Part shown: positions 1 to 9,334 of the stretch, one piece after another | Layout of the letters: the number at the start of each line of letters is the position of its first letter | How positions within the stretch are numbered: position 1 is the stretch's first letter | DNA from: Flavobacteriales bacterium | GTDB lineage: Bacteria; Bacteroidota; Bacteroidia; Flavobacteriales_F; PHOS-HE28 | Direction: 5' to 3' | NCBI GenBank assembly: GCA_026129465.1 | Contig: JAHCIA010000001.1 | Location: forward strand, 319,964 to 383,963 | DNA length: 64,000 nt | Notes under the pieces: model-generated | The model's input: the letters and a program-made list of their open reading frames with translations, nothing else | The model's database searches: none | Told to the model about the DNA's origin: nothing | Program-made: the position numbers and the translations under genes

Positions 1-2
1 CC

Positions 3-3000
3 AAGAAGATCGACGGGGTGACCGTGACGGTCTACAAGAACGGGGCGAAGCTCACCGACGTCCGCACCAACGCCAGCGGCAAGTACGATATCAACCTGGA
101 CTATGGCGCGGACTACAAACTGGTCTATGCCAAGCAGGGCATGATCTCGAAGATCATTTCGCTGGACACGCGCAACGTGCCCGAGGAGGACCGGGTCGGG
201 GGCCATGGCTTCAATCTGGAGATGACCCTCTTCAACGACATGCCCGGTGTGGATTTCAGCATCCTGCAACAGCCCATCGGCAAGGCCAAGTTCGATCAGG
301 CCAAGGGCGAGATCTCCTGGGACTTCGCCTACACCGAGCAGATCCGCAATGAGGTGAACCGCCTCATGAAGGAGTACGAGGACAAGAAGAAGCGCGAAGC
401 GGGCGCCGAGGCCGAATACGCCAAGCAGATGCAGGCCGGTGAGGCCGCCATGAAGGCCAACGACTTCAAGAAGGCCGTGGCATCCTTCTCCGCAGCGCTT
501 GTGGCCAAGCCCGCCGATCCGATGGCCACGGCCAAATTGAGCGATGCGCAGATGCGGCTGGACGAGCAGGAGGGAGGCAAGCGCCGCGAGGAGGAGTATG
601 CCGCCCTGATCAAGGATGGCGACGCGCTTTTCCTGAAGAAGAGCTACGAGGAGGCCAAAGTGAAGTACAACCTGGCACTGAACATCAAGGAGAACGAGGC
701 CCACCCCAAGGCGCGCATCAAGGAGATCGACCGCCTTTTGGAAGAAATGGCGAAGAAGGCCGAGGAGGAACGCAAGGCGAAGGAGTTGGAGGAGAAATAC
801 AAGGCGGCCATCGCGGCGGGCGATGCGGCCTTCAAGGCGGAGAAGTGGGATGATGCAACCGTCAAGTACAACGATGCCATCGGCCTGAAGCCGCAGGAGA
901 AATACCCGAAGGACCAACTGGCCGCCATCGCCCAGAAGAAGGATGAAGCGGCCAAGAAGGCCGAGGAGGAACGCCTGGCCAGGGAACTGAACGAGAAATA
1001 CCAGGCCGCTGTGAAGGCGGGCGATGTGGCCTTCAAGGCGGAGAAGTGGGATGATGCCGCGGCGAAGTACACCGAAGCATCAGGCCTGAAGCCGGATGAG
1101 AAGTATCCGAAGGACCAATTGGCGGCGATCGCACTGAAGAAGGACGCCGCCGCGCGGAAGGCCGAGGAGGAGCGCTTGGCGAAGGAGCTCGATGAGAAGT
1201 ACAAGGCGGCCATCGCCGCTGGTGACGCGGCCTTCAAATCGCAAAAGTGGGAGGATGCCACCGCGAAGTACAACGAGGCGCTGGGTCTGAAGGCCAACGA
1301 GAAGTATCCCAAGGAGCAACTCGCGGCCATCCAGAAAAAGCTGGACGAACTGGCGAAGAAGGCGGAGGAGGAGCGCATGCAGCGCGAACTGGATGAGCGC
1401 TACCAAGGCATCATCACCGAAGCGGACAAGGCCTTCGGGAAGCGCGATCTGGCCGAAGCCAGGACCCGCTACCAGGAAGCGAGCGGCCTGAAACCCCAGG
1501 AGCGCTATCCCAAAGATCGGCTGGCCGAGGTGGCCGCCTTGGAGGCCGAGTTGGCCAGGAAGGCCGAGGAGGAGCGCAAGCAGCGGGAACTGGATGAGCG
1601 CTATGCGGGCCTGATCGCCAAGGCGGACAAGGCCTTCACGGAGGAGCAATGGCCCGTAGCGCTGAATGACTACAGAGACGCGCTGCAATTGAAGCCCGGC
1701 GAAGCCCACCCCAAGAACCGCATCGCCGACATCGAAAGCAAACTGGACGCTGCAGCACGCGCCAAGGCGGAGGAAGAGCGGCTGGCACGGGAGAAGCAGG
1801 AACTGGAGAAACGCTACAACGAACTGGTGGCTGCGGCGGACAAGGCTTTCGGACAGAAAAAGTACGAAGAGGCCAAGGACGGTTATTCCGGAGCCTTGGG
1901 TCTGAAGCCTGATGAGCGCCATCCGAAGGACCGACTCGCCGAGATCCAGGCCATCCTGGCCGACCAGGCCAGCAAGGCCGAAGCCGATCGACTGGCCGAA
2001 GAGCAGCGAAGGGCCGAGGAAGAACGCAAGCGCCGGGAAAAGGAGGAGGCCGATGCCGCCGAGCTTGCCCGTCTGGCCGAACTCGAACGCCAGCGCAATG
2101 CGGATGCCGCAGCCATAGAGGCGCGCTTCAAGGAGTTGGTGGCCCAGGCGGACATGGCCTACACAGCGGATGACTTCGACCGTGCGCGCAGCAAGTATTC
2201 TGAGGCCTTGGAGGTGAAGCCCGAGGCGAAACACCCCAAGGACCGCCTGGCCGCCATGGATGCCGAACTGGCCCGCCGGGACAAGGCACGCTCGGAAGCC
2301 GATCGCCTGGCGGAAGAGCAGCGGCTTCGGGACGAGGAACGCCGCCTCCGGGAGATCGACGAGGCCGAAGCGCGCAGGCTGGAGGAGGAGCGGCAAAGGA
2401 TGGAACGCGATGCCTCGAAAGCCATTGAGGAGCGTTATCGTCAGAGTATCATCGATGCCGATGAGGCGCTTGCGGTGAAGGAGTACGATCGCGCCCGCAG
2501 CCTCTATTCACAAGCCAGCGACATCAAACCGGCGGAGACCTATCCGAAGTCGAAGATCGAGCAGATCGACAAGCTGCTGGCCGAGTTGGAGCGCCAGCGT
2601 GAGGAGGCCGAGCTGGCCGCAAGGCGCGCGGAAGAGGCCCGGCAGGCCAACCGGCAGCGTTCAGGCAACACCATCGACACGCGCAAGGAACAGGAGGCCG
2701 AACAGTTCATGCGCGCCGCCCGTGAACGCGAGGAGGCCGAGAAGTACGAACGCATCCGCAAGTTCCGGGACAAGCTGGAAGGCGAAGAGGCGGATCGCGC
2801 CGACCGTTCGGCCGAACGCCGTTCAGCAGAGGTGGACCAGAACCAACGCACGCTTGAAGCCGGGGCGGGGGTCTACGAGGGCGATGATGCGCGCCGCCGC
2901 CGCAACGCCGAGGAGCTCGAAGCCTATCGCGAAGCACTGTCCCGGGAGGAGGCCCGCCGCGCCGGCCGTGCCGCCCAGGAGCGCGATGCGCAGTACAATG

Positions 3001-3578
3001 AGAAACTGCGGCGCGAGGAGGACAAGCAGGCCTTCGACCGTGAGCGCGATGAACTACAGGCACAGCGCAACCGGCAGGCGGCGAATGATGCCGAGCGGAT
3101 AGCCCAGGAACAGGTGCGTCGCACGGAAGCAGGTACGGATCGCAATGTGCGCAACCGCGAGGAGGCCCTGGAGACCGCCGAACGACAGCAGCGCATGCAG
3201 GACAAGGGCAGCCACCAAGCGGAGGCGAATCGGCATGCCGTGGAGGACGAGAAGCGCGCACAGCAGGCCCGCGAGGCGGGTTATGCCAAGGCCAGCGAAC
3301 TGGCCCGCACCAGCGCCCAGAACCAGCAGGCGGCCGCACAGGCCGGTGGGTCAAGGGCCTTCGCGGACATCAACCGCTCGAAACTCGCGCAGGAATACCC
3401 ACCAGGGGTCACCGAGGAGAGCTATACCGAAGGCAACAAGGTGATCATCCGCCGGGTGGTGGTCAACGGCAACCGTGCTGATGAGTACAGCAAGGTCATC
3501 GCCAAGTGGGGCACCTTCTACTTCAAGAACGGCCAAAGCATATCCGAGGCCATCTGGAGCAAGGAGACGGAGGGGTGA
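3..3578 (+). CDS. Giant TPR-like/coiled-coil repeat protein, 5' end cut off by the window
   Basis: The frame is open to the left edge, so the gene is partial; the GTG at 18 is an internal codon, not a convincing start. Counting from that GTG, residues 1-60 look like a carboxypeptidase-regulatory-like beta sandwich (VTVYKNGAKL). Residues of about 134-857 hold ten copies of a 63-70 residue unit, a TPR-like helix pair with YxxAIxxGDxAF and a conserved KPxEKYPKDQL, joined by charged EEERxxRELxEKY linkers. A long Arg/Glu-rich coiled coil follows. The last 70 residues (DEYSKVIAKWGTFYFKNG) recur at the end of the protein at 17075-18241, which also shares the N-terminal domain. No enzyme motif is visible. 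A scaffold or envelope-structural role is a guess; the family is not one I can name. Confidence 0.85.
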   Translation, partial: KKIDGVTVTVYKNGAKLTDVRTNASGKYDINLDYGADYKLVYAKQGMISKIISLDTRNVPEEDRVGGHGFNLEMTLFNDMPGVDFSILQQPIGKAKFDQAKGEISWDFAYTEQIRNEVNRLMKEYEDKKKREAGAEAEYAKQMQAGEAAMKANDFKKAVASFSAALVAKPADPMATAKLSDAQMRLDEQEGGKRREEEYAALIKDGDALFLKKSYEEAKVKYNLALNIKENEAHPKARIKEIDRLLEEMAKKAEEERKAKELEEKYKAAIAAGDAAFKAEKWDDATVKYNDAIGLKPQEKYPKDQLAAIAQKKDEAAKKAEEERLARELNEKYQAAVKAGDVAFKAEKWDDAAAKYTEASGLKPDEKYPKDQLAAIALKKDAAARKAEEERLAKELDEKYKAAIAAGDAAFKSQKWEDATAKYNEALGLKANEKYPKEQLAAIQKKLDELAKKAEEERMQRELDERYQGIITEADKAFGKRDLAEARTRYQEASGLKPQERYPKDRLAEVAALEAELARKAEEERKQRELDERYAGLIAKADKAFTEEQWPVALNDYRDALQLKPGEAHPKNRIADIESKLDAAARAKAEEERLAREKQELEKRYNELVAAADKAFGQKKYEEAKDGYSGALGLKPDERHPKDRLAEIQAILADQASKAEADRLAEEQRRAEEERKRREKEEADAAELARLAELERQRNADAAAIEARFKELVAQADMAYTADDFDRARSKYSEALEVKPEAKHPKDRLAAMDAELARRDKARSEADRLAEEQRLRDEERRLREIDEAEARRLEEERQRMERDASKAIEERYRQSIIDADEALAVKEYDRARSLYSQASDIKPAETYPKSKIEQIDKLLAELERQREEAELAARRAEEARQANRQRSGNTIDTRKEQEAEQFMRAAREREEAEKYERIRKFRDKLEGEEADRADRSAERRSAEVDQNQRTLEAGAGVYEGDDARRRRNAEELEAYREALSREEARRAGRAAQERDAQYNEKLRREEDKQAFDRERDELQAQRNRQAANDAERIAQEQVRRTEAGTDRNVRNREEALETAERQQRMQDKGSHQAEANRHAVEDEKRAQQAREAGYAKASELARTSAQNQQAAAQAGGSRAFADINRSKLAQEYPPGVTEESYTEGNKVIIRRVVVNGNRADEYSKVIAKWGTFYFKNGQSISEAIWSKETEG

Positions 3579-3826
3579 ACCCGGGTTGGCCTGTTGCGCG
3601 TTCGCAGCTGGCGACCCGGTCCGTTCATCAGGTCATCAGGATATGCCCCGCTTCGGCCCACATCCGAAGCCATCCGCGGACCAATCCCATTCCGGGCATC
3701 GATGGTAGGCGGCGGCCTCACGGACCCCAAGACGATCGTGCTCCACCTGCGTGAAGGTGACTTGCCGCTGGTGAACTTGCCGCTCGCCACTTCACGACTT
3801 CGGATGGGGCGTTCAGCACCAATGGT

Positions 3827-5326
3827 TCACTCCTTGTTCTTGCGTTCCTTCAAGCGTTTCACCAGATCCTCGATCTGCTCCGGGGCCAGTTGTTTGCCCA
3901 CGATCTTCCGGTCGCCGTCCACCAGGAAGATCTTCGGCGTGCTGTACACGTCGTATGTGTCCGCATAGTTGAGGCTTTCCAAGGTGGTGAGCTTGGGGAT
4001 GTACTTCATCGGGTCCTTGCGCGCTTCTTCATACACCGTCTTCGTCAGCGCCACATTCACCCAATCGAGGTCCTTCTCGCGGATGAACTTCTTCCAATCG
4101 CGCAGCAGGCCATCATCCACGGCCTTGGCCACGGCGAAGACCTCCACACCAAGCGCCTTGAGTTTTTCCTTGTAAACCTCGTGCAACGCGGGCAACTCCT
4201 TTTTGCACACCCCGCAGTGCGGGTCCCAGAAGACGATGACGACGTACTCGGCCGGCAGCTTGTGGAAGGAGATCCACCGCTGCTCGGTGCTGTCGGTGAG
4301 GATGATGTCCTTGGCGGGCTTGCCCAGGGTGAGCGGGGCCAGCTTGCGTGCCCTTTCACAGAGCTTCTCTAGTTTCTCGTCGCTCATCCAGGTGGCGCGG
4401 CTGCCACGGCCCGGCGCGGGGCAGTAATAGGTCTGCGCCATGTGCACGAACACCGCGTCCATGCCCATGATGTCGCTGGTCTCGTACTTGTGCGTGTAGC
4501 TGTGCACCACGTATTTGAAGACCTCCTCGCTGGCCTCGGTGCGGGCGATGAGGGCATCGGCCAGGCGGGTGATGGTGTCCGGCACCTGCGGCACCAGCTT
4601 GGTCATGTACTCCTCCAGCTTGTTGGCGAAGATGGGCACGCGCACGATGCGCTCGTCCGTGAGGTCGAAGTGGTCCCAGTAGTGTCTGCGGAACTGGTGG
4701 TAGGCGGCCAGGCTGTCCAGGGTTCCATCAGCCTTGCGGATCTCGGGCAGCTCGGGTGGCATGCTCATGTGCACCAGCCCGGCGGCCAGCGTGCCGGGGT
4801 TGTCGGCGATGAGCTTCCGTTGGAACTCCTTCACGCGCCGGTCCAGATCCTCCATGTCGGCCTTCATGCCGGCCTTGGCGATGGGGTCCTTCGCGGCGCC
4901 CATCCTTTCCCGCAGCGCGTCACCCTCGGCCTTTCGTTCGGCCAGGAAATGGATGTAGTCGAGGAACAGCTTGTTCTCCAAGGATTCCTTCACCTGCAGG
5001 TCGCCATTGAGATCGCTGAGGGTGGTATGCAGCACGATGCGCGGCTCATTCACCACCACCTCGAAGTACTTCGGGCCGGGCACCACCACCGCATACACGC
5101 CGGCCTTGTAGCCCTTGGCATCGTCGAAGCGCGCCGTGGCCTTGGCGTCGGCCACGGCCGTGTCGGCGTAGAAGAGTTTGTTCCCGTAGTAGTTGGCCAG
5201 GTAGACGGTATCGCCCTTCGCCAGTCCTTCGGCGCGCACTTCAATGACGCGGCTCGGGGCCTGTTGCGCGGCGATCGTTGTGGTCAGCAATAAGCAGGGG
5301 AGAAGCGCAAGGTCACGGTTCGGCAT
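3827..5326 (-). CDS. TlpA-like thioredoxin-fold protein, exported (DUF5106-like)
   Basis: 499 residues. The start is placed at 5326 because a signal peptide follows directly (PNRDLALLPCLLL...AAQ) and a TACTTTTG element lies 5 nt upstream; the longer frame to 5365 has no support. Residues 20-130 form a beta-rich N-terminal domain as in the DUF4369/DUF5106 proteins of Bacteroidota, a helical middle follows, and a C-terminal thioredoxin fold carries the redox pair CGVC at about residues 371-374 after VIVFWDPH. Such proteins act in the periplasm as thiol-disulfide reductases or cytochrome-maturation-like factors; the substrate is unknown. It is convergent with the upstream repeat protein and probably monocistronic. 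Confidence 0.85.
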   Translation of the reverse strand: MPNRDLALLPCLLLTTTIAAQQAPSRVIEVRAEGLAKGDTVYLANYYGNKLFYADTAVADAKATARFDDAKGYKAGVYAVVVPGPKYFEVVVNEPRIVLHTTLSDLNGDLQVKESLENKLFLDYIHFLAERKAEGDALRERMGAAKDPIAKAGMKADMEDLDRRVKEFQRKLIADNPGTLAAGLVHMSMPPELPEIRKADGTLDSLAAYHQFRRHYWDHFDLTDERIVRVPIFANKLEEYMTKLVPQVPDTITRLADALIARTEASEEVFKYVVHSYTHKYETSDIMGMDAVFVHMAQTYYCPAPGRGSRATWMSDEKLEKLCERARKLAPLTLGKPAKDIILTDSTEQRWISFHKLPAEYVVIVFWDPHCGVCKKELPALHEVYKEKLKALGVEVFAVAKAVDDGLLRDWKKFIREKDLDWVNVALTKTVYEEARKDPMKYIPKLTTLESLNYADTYDVYSTPKIFLVDGDRKIVGKQLAPEQIEDLVKRLKERKNKE

Positions 5327-5331
5327 GGTCG

Positions 5332-5339
5332 CAAAAGTA
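5332..5339 (-). promoter_or_regulatory. Bacteroidota-type -7 element TACTTTTG, thioredoxin-fold gene
   Basis: It matches the TAnnTTTG -7 consensus of Bacteroidota sigma factor. It ends only 5 nt before the ATG at 5326, so the transcript would be leaderless or nearly so. No clear -33 element was identified. Confidence 0.55.
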
Positions 5340-5389
5340 GGATCGCGTGGCGCGCGCTCAGGCAAGATCCATACCGCGCGGGCGGCGCG

Positions 5390-6985
5390 TCAGACCACCG
5401 CGGTCTTGAACTCGCTGGTGGTGTGGAAGGTGATCCCCGGGTTGTTGCGCCGTTCCAGATCCAGCATGTAGGCGCTGGGGGCCATGAATACCGGGTTGCC
5501 GTCCTTGTCTTGCACGATCTGCTGGGCTTTGACGCGGATGAACTGGTCCAGCGCGGCGGGATCGTCGCTGGTCATCCAGCAGGCCTTGTGCGCGGGGATG
5601 GCCTGGAAGGCGCATTTGGCGCCGTACTCGTGCTCCAACCGGTAGGCGATCACCTCGAACTGCAGTTCGCCCACACAGCCCACCACCTTCTTGTTGCCCG
5701 GCTGCTGGGTGAAGAGTTGTGCCACGCCCTCATCGGTGAGCTGGCGGATGCCCTTGTCCAGCTGCTTGGTCTTCATGGGGTCCAAATTGACCAACTCGCG
5801 GAAGAGCTCCGGGCTGAAGGCCGGGATGCCGCGGAACTGGAATTTGGCGCCCTCTGTGAGCGTGTCGCCGATCTTGAAGTTGCCAGTGTCGAACAGGCCG
5901 ATGACGTCACCGGGCCAGGCTTCGTCCACGATGTTCTTGCTGGCGGCCAGGAAGGTGGTGGGGTTGGCGAAGCGCAGGTCCTTGTCCAGGCGCACGTGAT
6001 GGTACGGGGTGTTGCGCTGGAAGCGGCCGCTGCACACCCGCAGGAAGGCGATGCGGTCGCGGTGGTTGGGGTCCAGGTTCGCGTGGATCTTGAAGACGAA
6101 GCCGCTGAAAGCGGGATCGTCGGGCTTCACATCGCCCTGGTCGGTGGGACGTGGTTGCGGTGGTGGTGCGATGCCTGTGAAGGCGTCGAGGACCTCCTTC
6201 ACGCCGAAGTTGTTGAAGGCGCTGCCGAAGAAGACCGGTGCGATTCGGCCCGCCCGGTAGGAGGCCACATCCAGCGGATCGTACACGCCCTGGATCAGCT
6301 CGATGTCCGCCCGAAGCTCCGTGGCGGCATCCTCACCGATCAATTGGTCCAACCGCGGATCCCCCACCTCGTTGATGCGCACGCTGCTGCTTTCCACCTT
6401 GGTCTTGCCGGGATCGAATAGCCGAAGCCCACCGGCATAGAGGTCGTACACACCCTGGAAGGTGGCACCGATGCCAATGGGCCAGCTCATGGGCCGCACC
6501 TTGATCGAAAGTTTTTCCTCCAGTTCGTCCAGCAGGTCGAAAGCATCGCGGCCCTCGAGATCGAGCTTGTTGATGAAGACGATCACCGGCGTGTCGCGCA
6601 TGCGGCACACTTCCATGAGTCGCTCGGTCTGGGCCTCCACACCCTTCACGCAGTCGATCACCAGCACCACACTGTCCACGGCCGTGAGGGTGCGGTAGGT
6701 GTCCTCGGCGAAGTCGCGGTGGCCGGGGGTGTCCAGCAGGTTGATGAGCTTGCCCCCGTAGGCGAATGTCATCACCGAGGTGCTGACGGAGATGCCACGC
6801 TGGCGTTCGATCTCCATGAAATCGCTGGTGGCGCCGCGGCGGATCTTGTTGCTCTTCACCGCGCCGGCCGTCTGGATGGCGCCGCCGTAAAGGAGGAACT
6901 TCTCCGTGAGGGTGGTCTTGCCGGCGTCCGGGTGACTGATGATGGCGAAGGTGCGCCGGTGCTCGATCTCTTCGTGAAGGCCCAT
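5390..6985 (-). CDS. prfC: Peptide chain release factor 3 (RF3)
   Basis: 531 residues, the normal RF3 length. It is a translational GTPase that recycles RF1/RF2 from the ribosome after peptide release. The G domain shows G1 [10 protein letters not shown] (residues 17-26), G3 DTPGH and G4 NKLD; the RF3-type switch sequence [19 protein letters not shown] is present, followed by the beta-barrel and C-terminal domains ([13 protein letters not shown]). The ATG at 6985 is the first in frame and fits the family N-terminus ([13 protein letters not shown]). The stop lies 60 nt from the start of the downstream thioredoxin-fold gene, which has its own promoter-like element. Confidence 0.97.
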   Translation of the reverse strand: MGLHEEIEHRRTFAIISHPDAGKTTLTEKFLLYGGAIQTAGAVKSNKIRRGATSDFMEIERQRGISVSTSVMTFAYGGKLINLLDTPGHRDFAEDTYRTLTAVDSVVLVIDCVKGVEAQTERLMEVCRMRDTPVIVFINKLDLEGRDAFDLLDELEEKLSIKVRPMSWPIGIGATFQGVYDLYAGGLRLFDPGKTKVESSSVRINEVGDPRLDQLIGEDAATELRADIELIQGVYDPLDVASYRAGRIAPVFFGSAFNNFGVKEVLDAFTGIAPPPQPRPTDQGDVKPDDPAFSGFVFKIHANLDPNHRDRIAFLRVCSGRFQRNTPYHHVRLDKDLRFANPTTFLAASKNIVDEAWPGDVIGLFDTGNFKIGDTLTEGAKFQFRGIPAFSPELFRELVNLDPMKTKQLDKGIRQLTDEGVAQLFTQQPGNKKVVGCVGELQFEVIAYRLEHEYGAKCAFQAIPAHKACWMTSDDPAALDQFIRVKAQQIVQDKDGNPVFMAPSAYMLDLERRNNPGITFHTTSEFKTAVV

Positions 6986-7010
6986 GATTCACCCGTGCTT
7001 GGCAGGGCGG

Positions 7011-7018
7011 CAAAAGTA
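7011..7018 (-). promoter_or_regulatory. -7 element TACTTTTG of prfC
   Basis: Exact copy of the element before the preceding gene, here 25 nt before the prfC ATG at 6985, so a short leader is expected. Confidence 0.5.
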
Positions 7019-7084
7019 GAGGTCACTGCCGGAGCGTGTGGGCATGCATGGCCGTCTTTCCTTGCGTGGGTGGCGTGTACCGGC

Positions 7085-7091
7085 TACTTTG
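7085..7091 (+). promoter_or_regulatory. -7-like element TACTTTG of the first T9SS cargo gene
   Basis: One base shorter than the TAnnTTTG consensus. It lies 26 nt before the ATG at 7118, a spacing also seen at 11019-11025 and 13614-13621. Confidence 0.35.
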
Positions 7092-7117
7092 CCATGCTCA
7101 ACCCAAAATCCACGCTC

Positions 7118-9154
7118 ATGGATCAGAAGAAAACCCTTGCCGCCCTGCTGCTGCTCGCAGGCACTACCGGCCTGCATGGCCAGACCACCCTTTTCCAAGA
7201 AAATTTTGAAGGGACCTATGCATTCACGCTGAACACCACGGACGTGGGATGCATAACGACATCCACCACCAACAAATGGGTGGTGAACAACGTGTATACG
7301 GGTGGGCTCTTCGGCCTGATACCGAACACTGCGGCCCAGCCCGCCGGGATCGTGCCGGCCAACGGCAATTACCTGCACACGTTGAGCAATACGGCGCAGA
7401 CCTTTGGTGTGCTCAACAGCAACTTCATGGCGCCGGGTGACGGCCCCACCTTCGCCCGGATGAGCGCTGACGTGAGCACCATTGGCTTAGTGGACATCAA
7501 CCTTTCCTTTTGGTGGGTATGCCAGGGCGGTCCCACCAATTTTGGGGAGGTCTACTACAGCACGAACGCTGGCAGTACCTGGACGCTGATCAACACCGGT
7601 TCGCCCGCTTCGGGGCAGTACCGCAACCAGACCGCCTGGGTGCAGCAGAATATTTCCCTGCCCGCATTCGAAGGGCAGGCCACCCTGCGGTTCGGGTTCC
7701 GTTTCGTCAACTCCGGCTCGACCGGCAGTCCCTCATCGCCGGGATTTTCGATCGACGATGTGCGGGTCATTGGTACGGCGGCCGGACCCACCTGCACCGA
7801 AGACCTCTTCTTCGTGCACAACAACACCACCAACTACCAGGATCTGGTGTGGACCATCCACGACCAGACGGACGACTCCGTGGTGGAGACCGGCGGCATC
7901 AACCCAGGCGAGGGCAGCGTGCCCCTGTGCCTGCCCGACGGCTGCTTCTACCTGCGCGTGACCAACAGCGGTGGCAACGTGATCAGCGGTGGCTACCGCC
8001 TGGTGCTGAAGGATGCCGTGGGCGCCTACGGCAATGCCCGCATCATCGACGATACGGACAACCTGGTGCTGGGGCCCGGTGGCGGCAGCGGCATCAGCAA
8101 CAACGAGGGCTTCTGCATTCCGCTGGGCACCGATGAGCCCATCTACACCAGCTGCGACCGCTATTGGTGGAGCAGCGGCGACTACCTGGTGGGCAAGGAG
8201 AACGCGGCGGTGAGCGCCGAGTTCGGCGGTCCCAACGCCAGCAGCAGCGGCTACGAGTTCTGGTTCTACGATCCCAATGGTGGCCTCAGCTTCCGCAAGA
8301 CGCGTGTACACACCGTGAGCGATGGCTTCGCGCCCAACAACGCAGTGCGCGCCTGCCACATCAAGCTCAACAACTGGGCGGCCGCCAGCCACCTGCAGAA
8401 CGGGGTGCTCTACAACGTGCGCTCGCGCGGCGTGGTGGCCGGCAACCCGCTCAGCGAGTTCGGCCCCGCCTGCCGCGTGACGCTCGATCCGGTGCTGGCC
8501 GCCTGCCCGCCCACGGGTCTGAACGACATCCCCGGCAACCCCAACTACAGCTGCGGCGTGACCAAGAAATTCGGTGGACCCAACCAGGTGGCCAACCGCC
8601 TGTACTGCCGCCCGGTGGCAGGTGCCAACCTGTACGAGTGGGAGTTCACCAATGACCCCAACGAACCGGCCTACTACGTGACGCGCCAGACCACCGGCGT
8701 GCAGCGCCACCTGAACTGGCCTGCCAGCCAAGGTGATCCCATGCTCGTAGGCAATACCTACCGTGTGCGCGTGCGGGCCAGCAAGGACGGTGGTGCCAAT
8801 TGGTGCGACTGGGGCTGGACCTGCGAGGTGACCATCATACCCAGCGCAGCGCCGGGCAATGAGAACATGGCCCCGGAAGGCGAAGCCGCCAGCAACCTGG
8901 CCCTCTGGCCCAACCCCAACAACGGCCAGCAAGTGTGGATCACCCTCCCTTCAGCCGGAGTGCCCCACGAGGCCCGTTCCATGACGGTAGACATCCACGA
9001 TCTCGGAGGCGATCGGATCATGGCTCGGGAAATGGCCATTGGTCAGGGTGTCTTATCCATCGACTTGGAACACCTGCTGGCGCCTGGGGTGTACATGGTC
9101 ATAGCAACGGTTGGCGAGGATCGCCATGTGCGGCGTTTGGTGGTCGCGCACTGA
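7118..9154 (+). CDS. Secreted MAM-like protein with T9SS type A sorting domain
   Basis: 678 residues. The frame is open far upstream, but ATG 7118 gives a clean signal peptide (LAALLLLAGTTGLHGQ); ATG 7094 is the other option. Residues 22-230 form a MAM/choice-of-anchor-J beta sandwich (FQENFEG ... RFGFRFVN ... GFSIDDVRVIG). A long Cys-containing beta-rich middle region binds an unknown ligand. The last 80 residues form a T9SS C-terminal sorting domain (LALWPNPNNGQ ... VYMVIATVGED), which directs export across the outer membrane and surface attachment or release. The N-terminal domain is closely related to that of the protein at 11048-13027. Confidence 0.85.
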   Translation: MDQKKTLAALLLLAGTTGLHGQTTLFQENFEGTYAFTLNTTDVGCITTSTTNKWVVNNVYTGGLFGLIPNTAAQPAGIVPANGNYLHTLSNTAQTFGVLNSNFMAPGDGPTFARMSADVSTIGLVDINLSFWWVCQGGPTNFGEVYYSTNAGSTWTLINTGSPASGQYRNQTAWVQQNISLPAFEGQATLRFGFRFVNSGSTGSPSSPGFSIDDVRVIGTAAGPTCTEDLFFVHNNTTNYQDLVWTIHDQTDDSVVETGGINPGEGSVPLCLPDGCFYLRVTNSGGNVISGGYRLVLKDAVGAYGNARIIDDTDNLVLGPGGGSGISNNEGFCIPLGTDEPIYTSCDRYWWSSGDYLVGKENAAVSAEFGGPNASSSGYEFWFYDPNGGLSFRKTRVHTVSDGFAPNNAVRACHIKLNNWAAASHLQNGVLYNVRSRGVVAGNPLSEFGPACRVTLDPVLAACPPTGLNDIPGNPNYSCGVTKKFGGPNQVANRLYCRPVAGANLYEWEFTNDPNEPAYYVTRQTTGVQRHLNWPASQGDPMLVGNTYRVRVRASKDGGANWCDWGWTCEVTIIPSAAPGNENMAPEGEAASNLALWPNPNNGQQVWITLPSAGVPHEARSMTVDIHDLGGDRIMAREMAIGQGVLSIDLEHLLAPGVYMVIATVGEDRHVRRLVVAH

Positions 9155-9176
9155 GGCCGTCGTGGTGTTATGATGC

Positions 9177-9210
9177 CGGGGCGGTATCACGAAATGGTGA
9201 TGCCGCCCCG
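9177..9210 (+). terminator. Hairpin between the first two T9SS cargo genes
   Basis: A 14-bp stem with one G-T pair (9177-9190 with 9197-9210) and a 6-nt loop, 22 nt after the stop codon at 9154. There is no clear T-run after it, so termination is inferred from position and stem strength. Confidence 0.55.
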
Positions 9211-9334
9211 ATCCTGCCTGTTCGGCCTGCATATCGGATAACCTGACACAAGGCACTCCCAGAATGCCATGGTTACTGCCCGGTCATGAAGTCCGTCAAG
9301 CCCTAGCTTTGAACACGAAACCCAAGGAAGAATC

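Noticed and set aside
7733-8932. A 399-residue minus-strand open frame.
   Set aside because: Antisense to the T9SS cargo gene and full of Ala/Gly/Val repeats typical of GC-rich shadow frames.
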